A stretch of DNA of 64,000 nucleotides from Kribbella rubisoli (GTDB lineage Bacteria > Actinomycetota > Actinomycetes > Propionibacteriales > Kribbellaceae): NCBI RefSeq assembly GCF_004217145.1, contig NZ_SHKR01000013.1, positions 1,052,344 to 1,116,343 on the forward strand, given 5' to 3'. Positions 25,963 to 34,069 of the stretch are shown here, piece by piece. Under the pieces are notes generated by a model. It made no database searches. It saw only the letters and a program-made list of their open reading frames with translations, and was not told the DNA's origin. The translations under genes and the position numbers were made by a program. Every line of letters starts with the position of its first letter. Position 1 is the stretch's first letter.

Positions 25963-26812
25963 GTGGTTGACGTGGTTGTCGCCTCGACCGCGCTCGAGCT
26001 CTACGGGTTGCCACCCGAAGACTTCACCGCTGCCCGCAAGAGACTCGCCCGGCAGGTCAAGGATGCCGGAGACGGTAGCGACAGCGCCGCGGTGAAGCCC
26101 TGCGGAACCGACACTCGCGGCCTGGCTGGCGAACCTGCTCGTCCGATCCGACCCGGACGCCGTCAACGACCTGACCGAGCTCGGCGAGGAGCTGCGCCAG
26201 GCGCACAGCTCCGGCGACGGCCGGGCGCTGCGCGAGCTCACACTGCGCCGACGACGGCCTCGTCCACAAGCTTGTGACCAGCGTACGGCCCAAGCCGGGA
26301 AGCACGGCCACGCGGTCAGCGCTCAGACCGAACAGCGGCTGAGCGAGACCCTGGATGCCGCAGTGATCGACCCTGGCGCCGCAGCACAGCTACTGCGAGC
26401 CGGGCAACTGACCGGCGCCCTGCGCCACGTCGGGTTCGGCGTGGTCGACGAGACCGGCGAAGCTGCCCGGCTCGCCCCGGTCACCCGCAGAGGCGTGCGC
26501 AGCCGACCCAACCCACCGGCCAAGGCCGCCGCTCCGCGTCGGCAACCGGCCGCGTGGTTCCAACGTGCTAAGCAAGCGCCACGCCGATCTCGCATCCCGC
26601 GCCGCGCGCGCCGAGCACGAGTACGCCGAGGCCGAACGTGCCGAAGCCGAGGCGCAGCTGGACGCACATGAGCACCACATCGCCGAAATCGAGGTGGCGA
26701 TTGGGCGGCTGACCGAACAGCTCGAGCGGGCACGGGCAGCAACTCCGAGACGTGACACGAATACGAGGTCACTTTCGTGCGCGGGCTCATCGGGGTTGGG
26801 GTCGGCCTGCTG
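25963..26812 (+). pseudogene. frameshifted actinobacterial hypothetical gene (coiled-coil C-terminus)
   Basis: Several frames read in sequence reconstruct one protein: ALELYGLPPEDFTAARKRLARQVKDAGD near 26000, then WLANLLVRSDPDAVNDLTELGE from about 26122 in a second frame, LVHKLVTS near 26265, GAAAQLLRAGQLTGALRHVGFG from 26372, and a charged coiled coil (EHEYAEAERAEAEAQLDAHE) from 26610 in another frame. This order matches a common actinomycete family of unknown function with the ELYxLPPxxFTAAR start. At least three frame changes mean it is not functional. The GTG at 25963 is the likely original start. Confidence 0.7.
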
Positions 26813-26904
26813 ACCGGCCTGATCGGTGGTGTCGGAACGGCGATCGGAGTGGTCGGCGGCTTCCGGGGCGCCTGTCCTGTGGCTTGTTCATGGAGATACT
26901 CCTC

Positions 26905-26947
26905 CTCGTAATGAGAAGGTCGTCGGTTCGATTCCGACAGGGCGGCT
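26905..26947 (+). other. 3' half of a tRNA-Thr (anticodon CGT), remnant
   Basis: From an anticodon-loop-like CTCGTAA the sequence continues through a perfect T arm (GTCGG-TTCGATT-CCGAC, 26922-26938) to an acceptor-like end GGGCGGCT. The 5' half and a pairing anticodon stem are absent. It looks like an att core left by an element that used a tRNA-Thr(CGT) gene. Confidence 0.65.
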
Positions 26948-26975
26948 CAGCCCAACCCCAGCCCGTCGAAAAGTC

Positions 26976-27383
26976 TCAGTCGAGGGCCTGTGCGATCTCC
27001 CACAGGTTGCCTGCCGGGTCTGCGAAGGCCGCGGTGCGCCTGCCCCACGGACGGTCCATCGGGCCGTTCAGCAGGGTGACGCCATGCGCCTGTAGCTCTG
27101 CGGCGGCCGCGTCAGCGTCGTCGACTCGGACCGTGTAGAGCGCTCGCCCACCGGCAGTCGGCGCGGCGACCGCTTTCGGCTCGATCAAGGTGGGTGCTTC
27201 GCCGACCGTGATCAGGTTGAGCATCAGGTTGCGGAGCCTGAGCAAGGCCGAGCCGGCGTCCTCGAAGATCACCTCGAGACCGAACACGTCGAGGTAGAAC
27301 CTCTTGCAAGCCGCTACGTCCTCGACGAACAAGGTGATGACCTCGAGCTCGTCGAGGCCTTTGATCGGGCTGGCCTTCTTCAT
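26976..27383 (-). CDS. VOC family protein (glyoxalase-like)
   Basis: A 135-residue glyoxalase-fold protein: GLDELEVITLFVEDVAACKRFYLDVFGLEVIFED at the start, TVRVDDADAAAAELQAHGVTLLNGP in the middle, and RTAAFADPAGNLWEIAQAL at the end, with the usual metal-ligand Glu in the last strand. It may be a dioxygenase, a lyase or an antibiotic-sequestering protein; nothing decides between these. It is the last gene of element 1, between the tRNA remnant and the copy 2 attachment core. Confidence 0.85.
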   Translation of the reverse strand: MKKASPIKGLDELEVITLFVEDVAACKRFYLDVFGLEVIFEDAGSALLRLRNLMLNLITVGEAPTLIEPKAVAAPTAGGRALYTVRVDDADAAAAELQAHGVTLLNGPMDRPWGRRTAAFADPAGNLWEIAQALD

Positions 27384-27582
27384 GCTGGTCTCCTGCTGCG
27401 TTGGGGCCGCTCACCGGCCGCGGGCCTTCGATGAATACATCGAGGCGCCACGACGGATCTCGACATTCTCGCCAAACTTGCCGGCGTCTCAGCTGGAGCG
27501 CCAACGGCTGTCGCCTGCCAGGATCGCCGGGGCGTGAGCGCCGATCCGGCTGTCAATGGCTGTGTCAATGAACCCCAGCCAT

Positions 27583-27600
27583 TTGCGGGCAGATCAGGCA
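27583..27600 (+). promoter_or_regulatory. candidate integrase arm site next to copy 2
   Basis: TTGCGGGCAGATCAGGCA ends 64 bases before the copy 2 core. Nearly the same words (TTGCGG, then GGCAGATCAGGCA) end 64 bases before the copy 3 core, so this is read as an integrase arm-binding site at the element end. Confidence 0.5.
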
Positions 27601-27664
27601 CTACAGACAGTGCAGGTGCAAGAAGATCCCGACTGAGACACCCTCGCGTATGACGGCTCCCGCA

Positions 27665-27709
27665 CTTGTAAAGCGGGGGTTAGGGGTTCAAGTCCCCTCA
27701 CCGGCTCTC
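27665..27709 (+). repeat. attachment core, copy 2
   Basis: An exact 45-base copy of the tRNA-Thr 3' half (anticodon loop to past the end) without the 5' half. It is the junction between element 1 and element 2. Upstream, 27384-27582 shows no gene; the arm site lies at 27583-27600. Confidence 0.9.
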
Positions 27710-27933
27710 AGTACGACGTCCCACCCGACGAACTGTGGTCCAGCCCACGTGCACTCCGCGGCCGCTCTCTCGTCGGTCCGCTCCTCGGCAGCGCCCGCTA
27801 CGCCCGCTCCCACCCACCCTCCGGCTACCGCCGGCGTTTCCCTGCCGACGACCGCCAGCGACTTGCGAGCCGCCGTCGGGACCGACTGCTTGGCCGGCGT
27901 CCGCGGTCGAGCGGACTGTGGTGGTGGGGGAGT
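27710..27933. other. non-coding left end of element 2
   Basis: No convincing coding region is seen between the copy 2 core and the integrase fragment. A run of C-rich codon-like sequence (ALSSVRSSAAPATPAPT in one frame) has no family resemblance. It probably carries the int promoter and remaining att-side DNA. Confidence 0.4.
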
Positions 27934-28500
27934 GTGGTTAACCCACGCGTGCTGCGCAGCCGCGCTGTCGTCGCCCGCTCCTCCGCCGCGCCCAAAGCGC
28001 TCTCGTACGCGCTCGACACGTGGCTCGAAGTCCATGAAGCCAATGAGTCCACCCTCGATCGGAATCGCGAGCTCGCTGAGCGGACGATCGGCCCAGCGCT
28101 GGGAGACGTACTGCTCTCCAAACTCGGAGCGCGTGCCCTGGAGCAGTTCTACGCGCAGCTGCGACGTTGCAGCGCGCGATGCGACGGTAAGCCCTTCGTA
28201 GAGCACCGAACTGCAGATGCACATGAATGCCGAGTGGTGGTGAAGCACAGGTGGCCGCCGGGCCGGCCCTGGGTGACGTCGCGCGCCGAGCATGACTGCG
28301 ATGCGGCGGGGTGTCGGGTTATCGAGTGCCAGACGCATGTCTGCAAGCCGTTGTCCGCCGGAACGGTGCGAAAGGTTCATTTCGTCATCAGCGGAGCGCT
28401 GGCGGCAGCGGTTCGCTGGGAATGGATCGACAGCAACCCCGCGGCCGAAGCAAAGAAGCCGAAACAGGCCCCGCCGCAGCCGCAGCCGCCGACATCAGAT
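27934..28500 (+). pseudogene. tyrosine recombinase/integrase, N-terminal fragment
   Basis: About 185 residues match the SAM-like and core-binding region of actinomycete tyrosine integrases: ALDTWLEVHEANESTLDRNRELAERTIGPALGDVLLSKL, a cysteine-rich insert (CSARCDGKPF, HDCDAAGCRVIECQ), and LSAGTVRKVHFVISGALAAAVRWEWIDSNPA. The frame then runs into foreign sequence at about 28500, and the catalytic Arg-His-x-x-Arg-Tyr half is missing. The break coincides with the start of the IS256-like fragment, so insertion followed by deletion probably destroyed the gene. The exact start is uncertain; GTG 27934 is the first candidate. Confidence 0.75.
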
Positions 28501-28502
28501 GA

Positions 28503-28735
28503 GGGATCTTCCCCAACCGCGACGCCATCGTCCGACTCGTCGGCGCCGTGCTGGCCGAACAAACCGACGAATGGGCCGAAGGCCGCCGCTACCTCGGCCT
28601 CGACATCCTCGCCCGATGCCGCCTCACCACCGTCACCACCACCAACCCCGAGATCGGAGCCGACGACATGCCCGCACTCACCGCCTAACCCCAAACAACC
28701 GATCACGCAGCACCACACCACTTCCAGGGGCTTGA
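28503..28735 (+). pseudogene. IS256 family transposase, C-terminal tail and right end
   Basis: In the frame starting at 28503 the protein reads GIFPNRDAIVRLVGAVLAEQ, then TDEWAEGRRYLGLDIL, then TTNPEIGADDMPALTA and a TAA at 28686-28688. This is the conserved C terminus of Mutator/IS256 transposases. The following 47 bases end in ACACCACTTCCAGGGGCTTGA, resembling the terminal inverted repeat of such elements. Everything upstream of this 61-residue tail, including the DDE core, is gone. It lies between the integrase fragment and the LuxR gene. Confidence 0.75.
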
Positions 28736-28770
28736 CCGCGGCCGAGGACTCGCGGCATACGATTTCGGAC

Positions 28771-31470
28771 ATGGGCTCCGCCAACCACCTCGTCGGTCGG
28801 TCCCCACAGGTCGACCGGCTTGTGGGCGTATTAACCGGGGATGGGCGGGCCATGGTGGTCGAGGGTGATGCGGGGGTGGGGAAGACCGCACTCTTGCAGG
28901 AGTTGGGCCGACGTGCCCGGGCCGAGGGGTGGAGGGTCGCCCAGTGCGAGTGTGTGGAGGCGGAGCGGGCGTTCCCGTACGCCGCCCTGGACCGGATGCT
29001 CCGCCCGCTCGAGCGGTATCTCCACGCGCTGGCCGACCACCAGCGCCGCGCTGTCGACACTGTGCTCGGTCGCGCGGTCGGTGATGCTCCCGCCGTCATG
29101 ACGCTGGGCACGGCGATCCTCGATCTCCTCGTGGTGGCGAGCGCCGACTCACCGTGGTTGCTGATCGTCGACGACGCACAGTGGTTGGACTCCGCGAGCG
29201 GTGTCGTGCTGACGTTCGTGGCGCGCCGGCTCAGCGACGCCCCAGCGTCTGTCGTGCTGGGGTTGCGCACGGGAGAGCCGACTGACCTCGAGGTCGCGGG
29301 CATCGAGCACCTCCACCTGCCCCCGCTCGACCCCAGGAGCGCGGCCGAGCTCCTGGACGCTCGTCACCCCGACCTGGCCCTCTCGCTGCGCGCCGAAGTG
29401 CTCCGGTGGGCGGTGGGCAATCCGTTGGCGCTGATCGAGATGCCGGCATCGCTGGCTGCCGGCTCGCCCGCGGCCTCGAGGCCCGAGCTTCCGTTGCCGC
29501 GACGACTTGAGCAGGTATACGTCCATCGGCTTGACAGGCTGCCGCAGGAGGAGCGGTTCGCCCTGCTGCTGCTGGCGCTTGACGGTGTGGCAGAGGACGA
29601 AGGAGAGCACGACCTCGCGGACCGTCTCGATGCAGCCCGCGCCGCCGGGCTCGTCGACCGGCAAACGCCGGCCGGGCGGGCGTCGTTCCGCCACCCCTTG
29701 GTGCGGTCGGCGGTCGTCGGCTCCGCGTCCGCCGAGCTGGTGCGGGCCGCGCACCTGCGTTTGGCCGAGGTGCGCGCCGGCGACCCCCTCCGGCGCGCCC
29801 ATCACCTGGCTTCCGCCACGATCACGCCCGACGAGACCATCGCGCACGCCGTCCAGCTGGGTGCCCAGCACGCATCCCGGCGCGGGGGAGCCGCCGTCGC
29901 TGTCCCGCTCTTCGTCCGCGCTGCGGCACTCAGCGAGGATCCGCGCCAACGTGAGCGACGCCTCGCGGAGGCCGCGTTCGTCGCCAGCCACGCGGGCCTG
30001 CTCGACGACGCCGCCACGTTGATCGGCCGGCTGGACCGGCTCAACGGCGACCTGGTTTCTCCGGCGACGGTGATGACCGACGCGTACGTCCGGCTGCACC
30101 GCGACGGGGCCGTGATCCCGACGCACCGCCTCGTCCTGGACACCCTGCAACGACAGGGTCACGATATGGACGACGAGACGCTCGAGCGTCTCGTCGAGCT
30201 GCTGCTCGGGCTCAGCATGAACTCGGCCGACCTGGTCCTCTGGAAGCAGACCGAGCGAGTGGTCGACGAATTCGCAGGGCGGCTCGGACCCGTGACCCTG
30301 CTGGTGCGCGACGTCCAGGGCGACTTGCTGCGTCATGCCGACGGCGCTCGCGATCGCGTGGCCAAAGCGTTCACCCTGCCCGGCCATGGCCCCAGGGATG
30401 TGACGCTGTTGACGATCTGCGCCAGGTCCGTCGACTCGCTCGGCGAGCACCGCTCGTTCGTCGAGCGGATGCTCGCGCGCGAGGTCGAGGCCGGAGCCCG
30501 GGCCGACGCCATGACCTTGCTGCATCTGACGCTCCTCTACCAGACGGACAGTGGACACTGGGACGACGCTGCGGTGACCTTCGCGCGCGGCTTGGAGCTG
30601 AGCACCAGTCTCGGCTTCGAGATGTACACCCACCTCTATCGCGCGTTCTACGCACGGGTCCTGGCTCAGCGCGGTGACGTTGCCGGTGCCCGTGAGCTGA
30701 GCCTGTCGGTCGATGCCTGGGCGCGCGCCCGAGGACTCGGGGTGCTCCTCGAGCACGTGGCGGGTGCTGCGCTCGCCGGTTCGCTCGCGATCGGCGATTA
30801 CGACGCCGCTTGGACCCACGCGCTCGAGATCACCTCGCCCGGATCCTTCCGGCGCTACGTGCACGAGTCGTTCCGGTGCGTCTTCGACTTCGTCGAAGCC
30901 GGGATGGCGTCGGGCCACGTCGACGAGGCGCGTCGCCACGCCCATGCTGCGGTCGACCACCACGTGGGGGCAGTGTCACCACGGATGGACATGTTGTGCA
31001 CCGCCGCGCTGGCGCTGACCGAGCCGACCGCGGAGGCGGACCGACTGTTTGCGATCGCAACCGGGCACAGCGCCGGGCCTTCCTTCCCCTTCGACCTCGC
31101 CCGCATCAGCCTGGCCCACGGCAGGTGGCTGCGGCGGCACGGCGACTTGCGCGGCGCCCGTACCACCCTGTCGCGTGCCGTCGAGCTGTTCGAAAGTCTC
31201 GGCAGTCCGCCGTGGGCGGATCGAGCCGCGCGCGAACTCTCGTTGGCGGGAGTCTCCGGCGACGAGGCCGTCGACCGACCCGCCCGCCTGACGGCGCAGG
31301 AGCTGCAGATCGCCGAACTCGCGGCGTCCGGGCTGAGCAACAAGCAGATCGGCGCTCAGCTCTACCTCTCCCCGCGCACGGTGAGCACCCACCTCTATCG
31401 CATTTTTCCCAAGCTGGGCGTCAGCTCTCGTGCATCATTGCGCGACGCGTTGGCCGCTCGACGGCTTTAG
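28771..31470 (+). CDS. LuxR family regulator with AAA ATPase domain (LAL type)
   Basis: An 899-residue protein of the large ATP-binding LuxR group. Walker A is GDAGVGKT at about 32-39, Walker B WLLIVDDAQWLD near 129-140, then a long helical, TPR-like middle, and a C-terminal LuxR helix-turn-helix (LTAQELQIAELAASGLSNKQIGAQLYLSPRTVSTHL). These proteins activate transcription when bound to inducer and ATP. ATG 28771 is the start; the in-frame integrase fragment upstream is unrelated. Leu21 uses a rare TTA codon. A large palindrome follows its stop and two alpha/beta hydrolase genes lie just downstream, likely targets. Confidence 0.9.
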   Translation: MGSANHLVGRSPQVDRLVGVLTGDGRAMVVEGDAGVGKTALLQELGRRARAEGWRVAQCECVEAERAFPYAALDRMLRPLERYLHALADHQRRAVDTVLGRAVGDAPAVMTLGTAILDLLVVASADSPWLLIVDDAQWLDSASGVVLTFVARRLSDAPASVVLGLRTGEPTDLEVAGIEHLHLPPLDPRSAAELLDARHPDLALSLRAEVLRWAVGNPLALIEMPASLAAGSPAASRPELPLPRRLEQVYVHRLDRLPQEERFALLLLALDGVAEDEGEHDLADRLDAARAAGLVDRQTPAGRASFRHPLVRSAVVGSASAELVRAAHLRLAEVRAGDPLRRAHHLASATITPDETIAHAVQLGAQHASRRGGAAVAVPLFVRAAALSEDPRQRERRLAEAAFVASHAGLLDDAATLIGRLDRLNGDLVSPATVMTDAYVRLHRDGAVIPTHRLVLDTLQRQGHDMDDETLERLVELLLGLSMNSADLVLWKQTERVVDEFAGRLGPVTLLVRDVQGDLLRHADGARDRVAKAFTLPGHGPRDVTLLTICARSVDSLGEHRSFVERMLAREVEAGARADAMTLLHLTLLYQTDSGHWDDAAVTFARGLELSTSLGFEMYTHLYRAFYARVLAQRGDVAGARELSLSVDAWARARGLGVLLEHVAGAALAGSLAIGDYDAAWTHALEITSPGSFRRYVHESFRCVFDFVEAGMASGHVDEARRHAHAAVDHHVGAVSPRMDMLCTAALALTEPTAEADRLFAIATGHSAGPSFPFDLARISLAHGRWLRRHGDLRGARTTLSRAVELFESLGSPPWADRAARELSLAGVSGDEAVDRPARLTAQELQIAELAASGLSNKQIGAQLYLSPRTVSTHLYRIFPKLGVSSRASLRDALAARRL

Positions 31471-31505
31471 AACCTCCTGCGCGGTGCGGCGCGCGGTCGT
31501 CGGCT

Positions 31506-31538
31506 CCGGTGACGTACGCACGTACGTCACCGGTGACG
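31506..31538. promoter_or_regulatory. large palindrome between LuxR and hydrolase genes
   Basis: A perfect 13-bp inverted repeat, CCGGTGACGTACG and its complement with 2 bases between (31506-31533), overlaps a second 14-base perfect palindrome, CGTCACCGGTGACG (31525-31538). It lies 36 bases after the LuxR stop and about 190 before the next start. It may be an operator or, less likely (no U-run), a terminator. Confidence 0.55.
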
Positions 31539-31729
31539 TCATGCGACGGACGACGGCGGCGTCGGTCCTGGCGATCGTTGGTGGTGAACAGGAGTACGGC
31601 ACCCGGGTCTGAGGCCCTTCGGTGAAACCCACCTCTCACCAAGAGGTGCCTCCGGCCCTGTCTCGTGGCGGTGTCGACGTCCCTCGCACCGCCACGTCCA
31701 CCACCTCGAGGGACGGATTCGAGAAGACG

Positions 31730-32563
31730 ATGCCGAAGATCACCGTGGGCAGCGAGAACGGCTCACCGGTCGAGCTCCACTATGACGTCCAGGGCAGCGG
31801 GACGCCCGTCGTGCTGATCCACGGATGGCCGTTGAACGGTCGATCCTGGGAGAAGCAGATCGCGGCCCTGGTCGAGGCCGGCCACCAGGCCATCACTTAC
31901 GACCGTCGCGGTTTCGGGTACTCGACGCCCAGCTGGAACGGCCACGACTACGACAGCATCGCTGCCGATCTCGATGCGCTCGTCACGCACCTCGACCTGA
32001 CCGGCGCGACGCTCGTCGGCTTCTCGGCCGGCGGTGGCGCGGTCGCGCGCTACATCGGCAACCACGGGACCGCGCGAGTCGCCCGAGCAGTGCTCGCCAG
32101 CTCGGTCACGCCGTTCCTGCACGTCACCGAGGGCAACCCCGAGGGCGGGCTCGACGATGCCACCATCGCGCACTTCGAGGCCGGCATCCGCGCCGATCGG
32201 GCGGCGTTCGTCGACAACTTCCTCTCGCTGCTCTACTCCGCTGCAGGTCAACCGACCGTCAGCGAGGCTCAGCGCCTCTTCGACCGCGACCTCGCCAACC
32301 ATGCTTCGCCCCGCGCCACGCTCGAGGGCCCGTCGCAGTTCGGACGCACCGACTTTCGCGACGACCTGTCCCGGTTCGACGTGCCGACGCTAGTCATCCA
32401 CGGGGACGCCGACGCCGTCGTGCCTTTCCACGTCAGCGGCCGCCGATCCGCAGCCGCGATCCCCGGGTCCGAGGTCGTCCTCATCGAGGGAGGCCCGCAC
32501 GGCGTCAACGTCTCGCACGCCGGCGAGTTCAACCAGGCGCTCCTCGCCTTCCTCGCCCGCTGA
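31730..32563 (+). CDS. alpha/beta hydrolase, non-heme chloroperoxidase-like
   Basis: A 277-residue alpha/beta hydrolase: VVLIHGWPLNGRSWEKQ forms the oxyanion region, GFSAGGG carries Ser99 as nucleophile, HGDADAVVPF supplies the acid near residue 228, and GGPHGVN the His near 257. The pattern matches cofactor-free haloperoxidase/perhydrolase or lactone-type hydrolases (usual motif GFSMGG). ATG 31730 aligns the family N terminus; an earlier in-frame start adds 36 unrelated residues. It follows the LuxR gene and palindrome within element 2. Confidence 0.88.
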   Translation: MPKITVGSENGSPVELHYDVQGSGTPVVLIHGWPLNGRSWEKQIAALVEAGHQAITYDRRGFGYSTPSWNGHDYDSIAADLDALVTHLDLTGATLVGFSAGGGAVARYIGNHGTARVARAVLASSVTPFLHVTEGNPEGGLDDATIAHFEAGIRADRAAFVDNFLSLLYSAAGQPTVSEAQRLFDRDLANHASPRATLEGPSQFGRTDFRDDLSRFDVPTLVIHGDADAVVPFHVSGRRSAAAIPGSEVVLIEGGPHGVNVSHAGEFNQALLAFLAR

Positions 32564-32633
32564 TCCCCTGTCCGGCCCCGTGAGGTCGCAGGTCCCACCG
32601 ACCGGCGCGATCGCGCCACGCAAGGAGAACACA

Positions 32634-33500
32634 ATGACGATCCGTCGACCACTGAACCGGGCCAGGCTGCTGGCGTCCGGCATCGCCGTGGCCGCCGTTG
32701 CCGCCCTGGGCGTCGCCGCCCCGGCTGTCGCGTCCTCGACCGGCCAGACGTCGGACATCAGCCCGGCCTCCGCGGCCGCCAAACCCACCATCGTTCTGGT
32801 GCACGGCGCGTGGGCGGACGACTCCAGCTTCGCCCCGGTGACCCGGCGACTCCAGAGCGACGGCTACATCGTGATGAGCGCACCAAATCCGCTGCGCGGG
32901 CTCGACGACGATGCCGCTGCGGTCGCAGCGTTCGTCGACCAGGCAACCACTGGGCCGGTCGTGCTAGTGGGTCATTCCTACGGTGGCAGCGTGATCACCA
33001 ACGCTGCAACCCGTCTCCCGCGTGTCCAGGCACTGGTCTACGTGGACGCCTTCGCACCGGACGAGGGTGAGAGCGTCCTGGAGCTCTCCGGAGCCGAGCC
33101 GGGCTCGGCCCTGGCCGTTCCGGACCCGAGCACGGTTTTCAACTTCGTGCAGTACCCGGGCGCCCCGGAGGGGGATGTCGACACCTACATCAAGCCCGAG
33201 CTATTCAAAAGCATCTTCGCCGCCAAGCTGCCTACGACGCAGACGAAGGTACTCGCCGCCAACCAGCTACCGGTCACCCTGAGCGCACTGAAGGCCCGGT
33301 CGAACGCTCCGGCGTGGAAGCAGATCAGGAGCTTCTTCTTCATCGGGACGAGTGACAAGGTCCTCCCGGCCGCCGAGCAGGAGGCAATGGCCAAGCGCGC
33401 CCACGGCATCATCGTCAAGCGCAACGCCGACCACCTCTCCATGCTCGAGGTTCCGGGGGCGGTCACCGCGCTGGTCGAGCAGGCTGCGCGAACCAGCTGA
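32634..33500 (+). CDS. secreted alpha/beta hydrolase
   Basis: A 288-residue protein with a signal peptide (NRARLLASGIAVAAVAALGVAAPAVA). The catalytic core has VLVHGAWADDSSF, GHSYGGS with Ser115, GTSDKVLPAAEQ with the acid, and NADHLSML with the His. This resembles the salicylate-esterase-like hydrolases found in many actinomycetes, here exported. AAGGAG before ATG 32634 sets the start. It lies 70 bases after the other hydrolase, so the two probably share a message. A strong hairpin follows at 33533-33563. Confidence 0.9.
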   Translation: MTIRRPLNRARLLASGIAVAAVAALGVAAPAVASSTGQTSDISPASAAAKPTIVLVHGAWADDSSFAPVTRRLQSDGYIVMSAPNPLRGLDDDAAAVAAFVDQATTGPVVLVGHSYGGSVITNAATRLPRVQALVYVDAFAPDEGESVLELSGAEPGSALAVPDPSTVFNFVQYPGAPEGDVDTYIKPELFKSIFAAKLPTTQTKVLAANQLPVTLSALKARSNAPAWKQIRSFFFIGTSDKVLPAAEQEAMAKRAHGIIVKRNADHLSMLEVPGAVTALVEQAARTS

Positions 33501-33532
33501 TCTATAGCGCGTCCTGTCAACGGTCAGGGTGC

Positions 33533-33563
33533 GGCGCCCGTCTCGATCCTCGAGGCGGGCGCC
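33533..33563 (+). terminator. hairpin terminator after secreted hydrolase
   Basis: A 14-bp stem with one G-U pair (33533-33546 with 33550-33563) and a 3-base loop, followed by a short T-containing tail. It lies 32 bases after the hydrolase stop and before the opposite-strand AraC fragment. Confidence 0.7.
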
Positions 33564-33586
33564 TCGGGTTTCGCCGGTTCCACGGA

Positions 33587-33896
33587 TCAGTACCGCTGGG
33601 CGTACCAGGTCGGTGGCTCGCCGAAGATGTTCTTGAAGTCGCGGACGAAGTGGCCCTGGTCGGCGTAGCCGAGGTCTGCCGCCAGCGCGGCCCAGTCGGT
33701 CGCCTCGCCGGCTGCCATGTGCGGTCACCTCGTGCAGGCGGTAGCGGCGGATCACCCACTTAGGACCGATGCCGACGTACTCCGCGACCAGCCTCTGCAG
33801 GAAGTTGCAGAGTCGAGGGTCAGGGCTGAGCTCCAGCTGTTCGGATGGTTGCTCGATCGCCGCCGTGGGATCAATCGTGGTGCGAACTGGGGTCAA
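33587..33896 (-). pseudogene. AraC family regulator, C-terminal fragment with frameshift
   Basis: Read from 33896 downward, one frame gives DPRLCNFLQRLVAEYVGIGPKWVIRRYRLHEV, the first AraC helix-turn-helix. After a one-base frame change near 33712, the next frame gives AAGEATDWAALAADLGYADQGHFVRDFKNIFGEPPTWYAQRY and a stop at 33589-33587. This is a typical AraC C-terminal domain. The ligand-binding N terminus of a 270-300 residue regulator is missing, and the frame is broken, so it is a remnant. Confidence 0.75.
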
Positions 33897-34069
33897 AGAG
33901 AGGCGCCTGGTGAGGCCAGAAGCCCTTTCAGGTCAGGGCTCTGACGCCTAGAGAGGCTGGTTGCTAGGGCATCATTGCCCCTTTTAATCCGCCGGTCCAG
34001 ACTTCGACCGCCTCGGCGGCTTCGGTTGAGCAGACCTCGATCCGGTCGCCGGCAGGCGGATCGGCTCGC

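Larger units (their letters stand above)
22542..27709 (+). mobile_element. integrated element 1 at tRNA-Thr (remnant)
   Basis: The segment is bounded by identical 45-base tRNA-Thr 3' copies at 22542 and 27665. It holds an amidase, a DUF302 protein, a TetR regulator, a frameshifted gene, a tRNA-Thr(CGT) fragment and a VOC protein. No integrase or replication gene is visible, so it could not move alone; it is either a cis-mobilisable cargo island or a deleted element. A candidate arm site lies before copy 2. Confidence 0.75.

Noticed and set aside
27934..31470. One 1178-residue gene combining integrase and LuxR regulator
   Set aside because: The integrase part ends at an IS256-like tail that lies in another frame, and LuxR has its own good ATG with a complete N terminus at 28771; the open frame is accidental in GC-rich DNA.
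33966..33985. Small terminator GGGCA/TGCCC followed by CTTTT
   Set aside because: A five-base stem is too weak to support a feature with no gene ending just before it on that strand.
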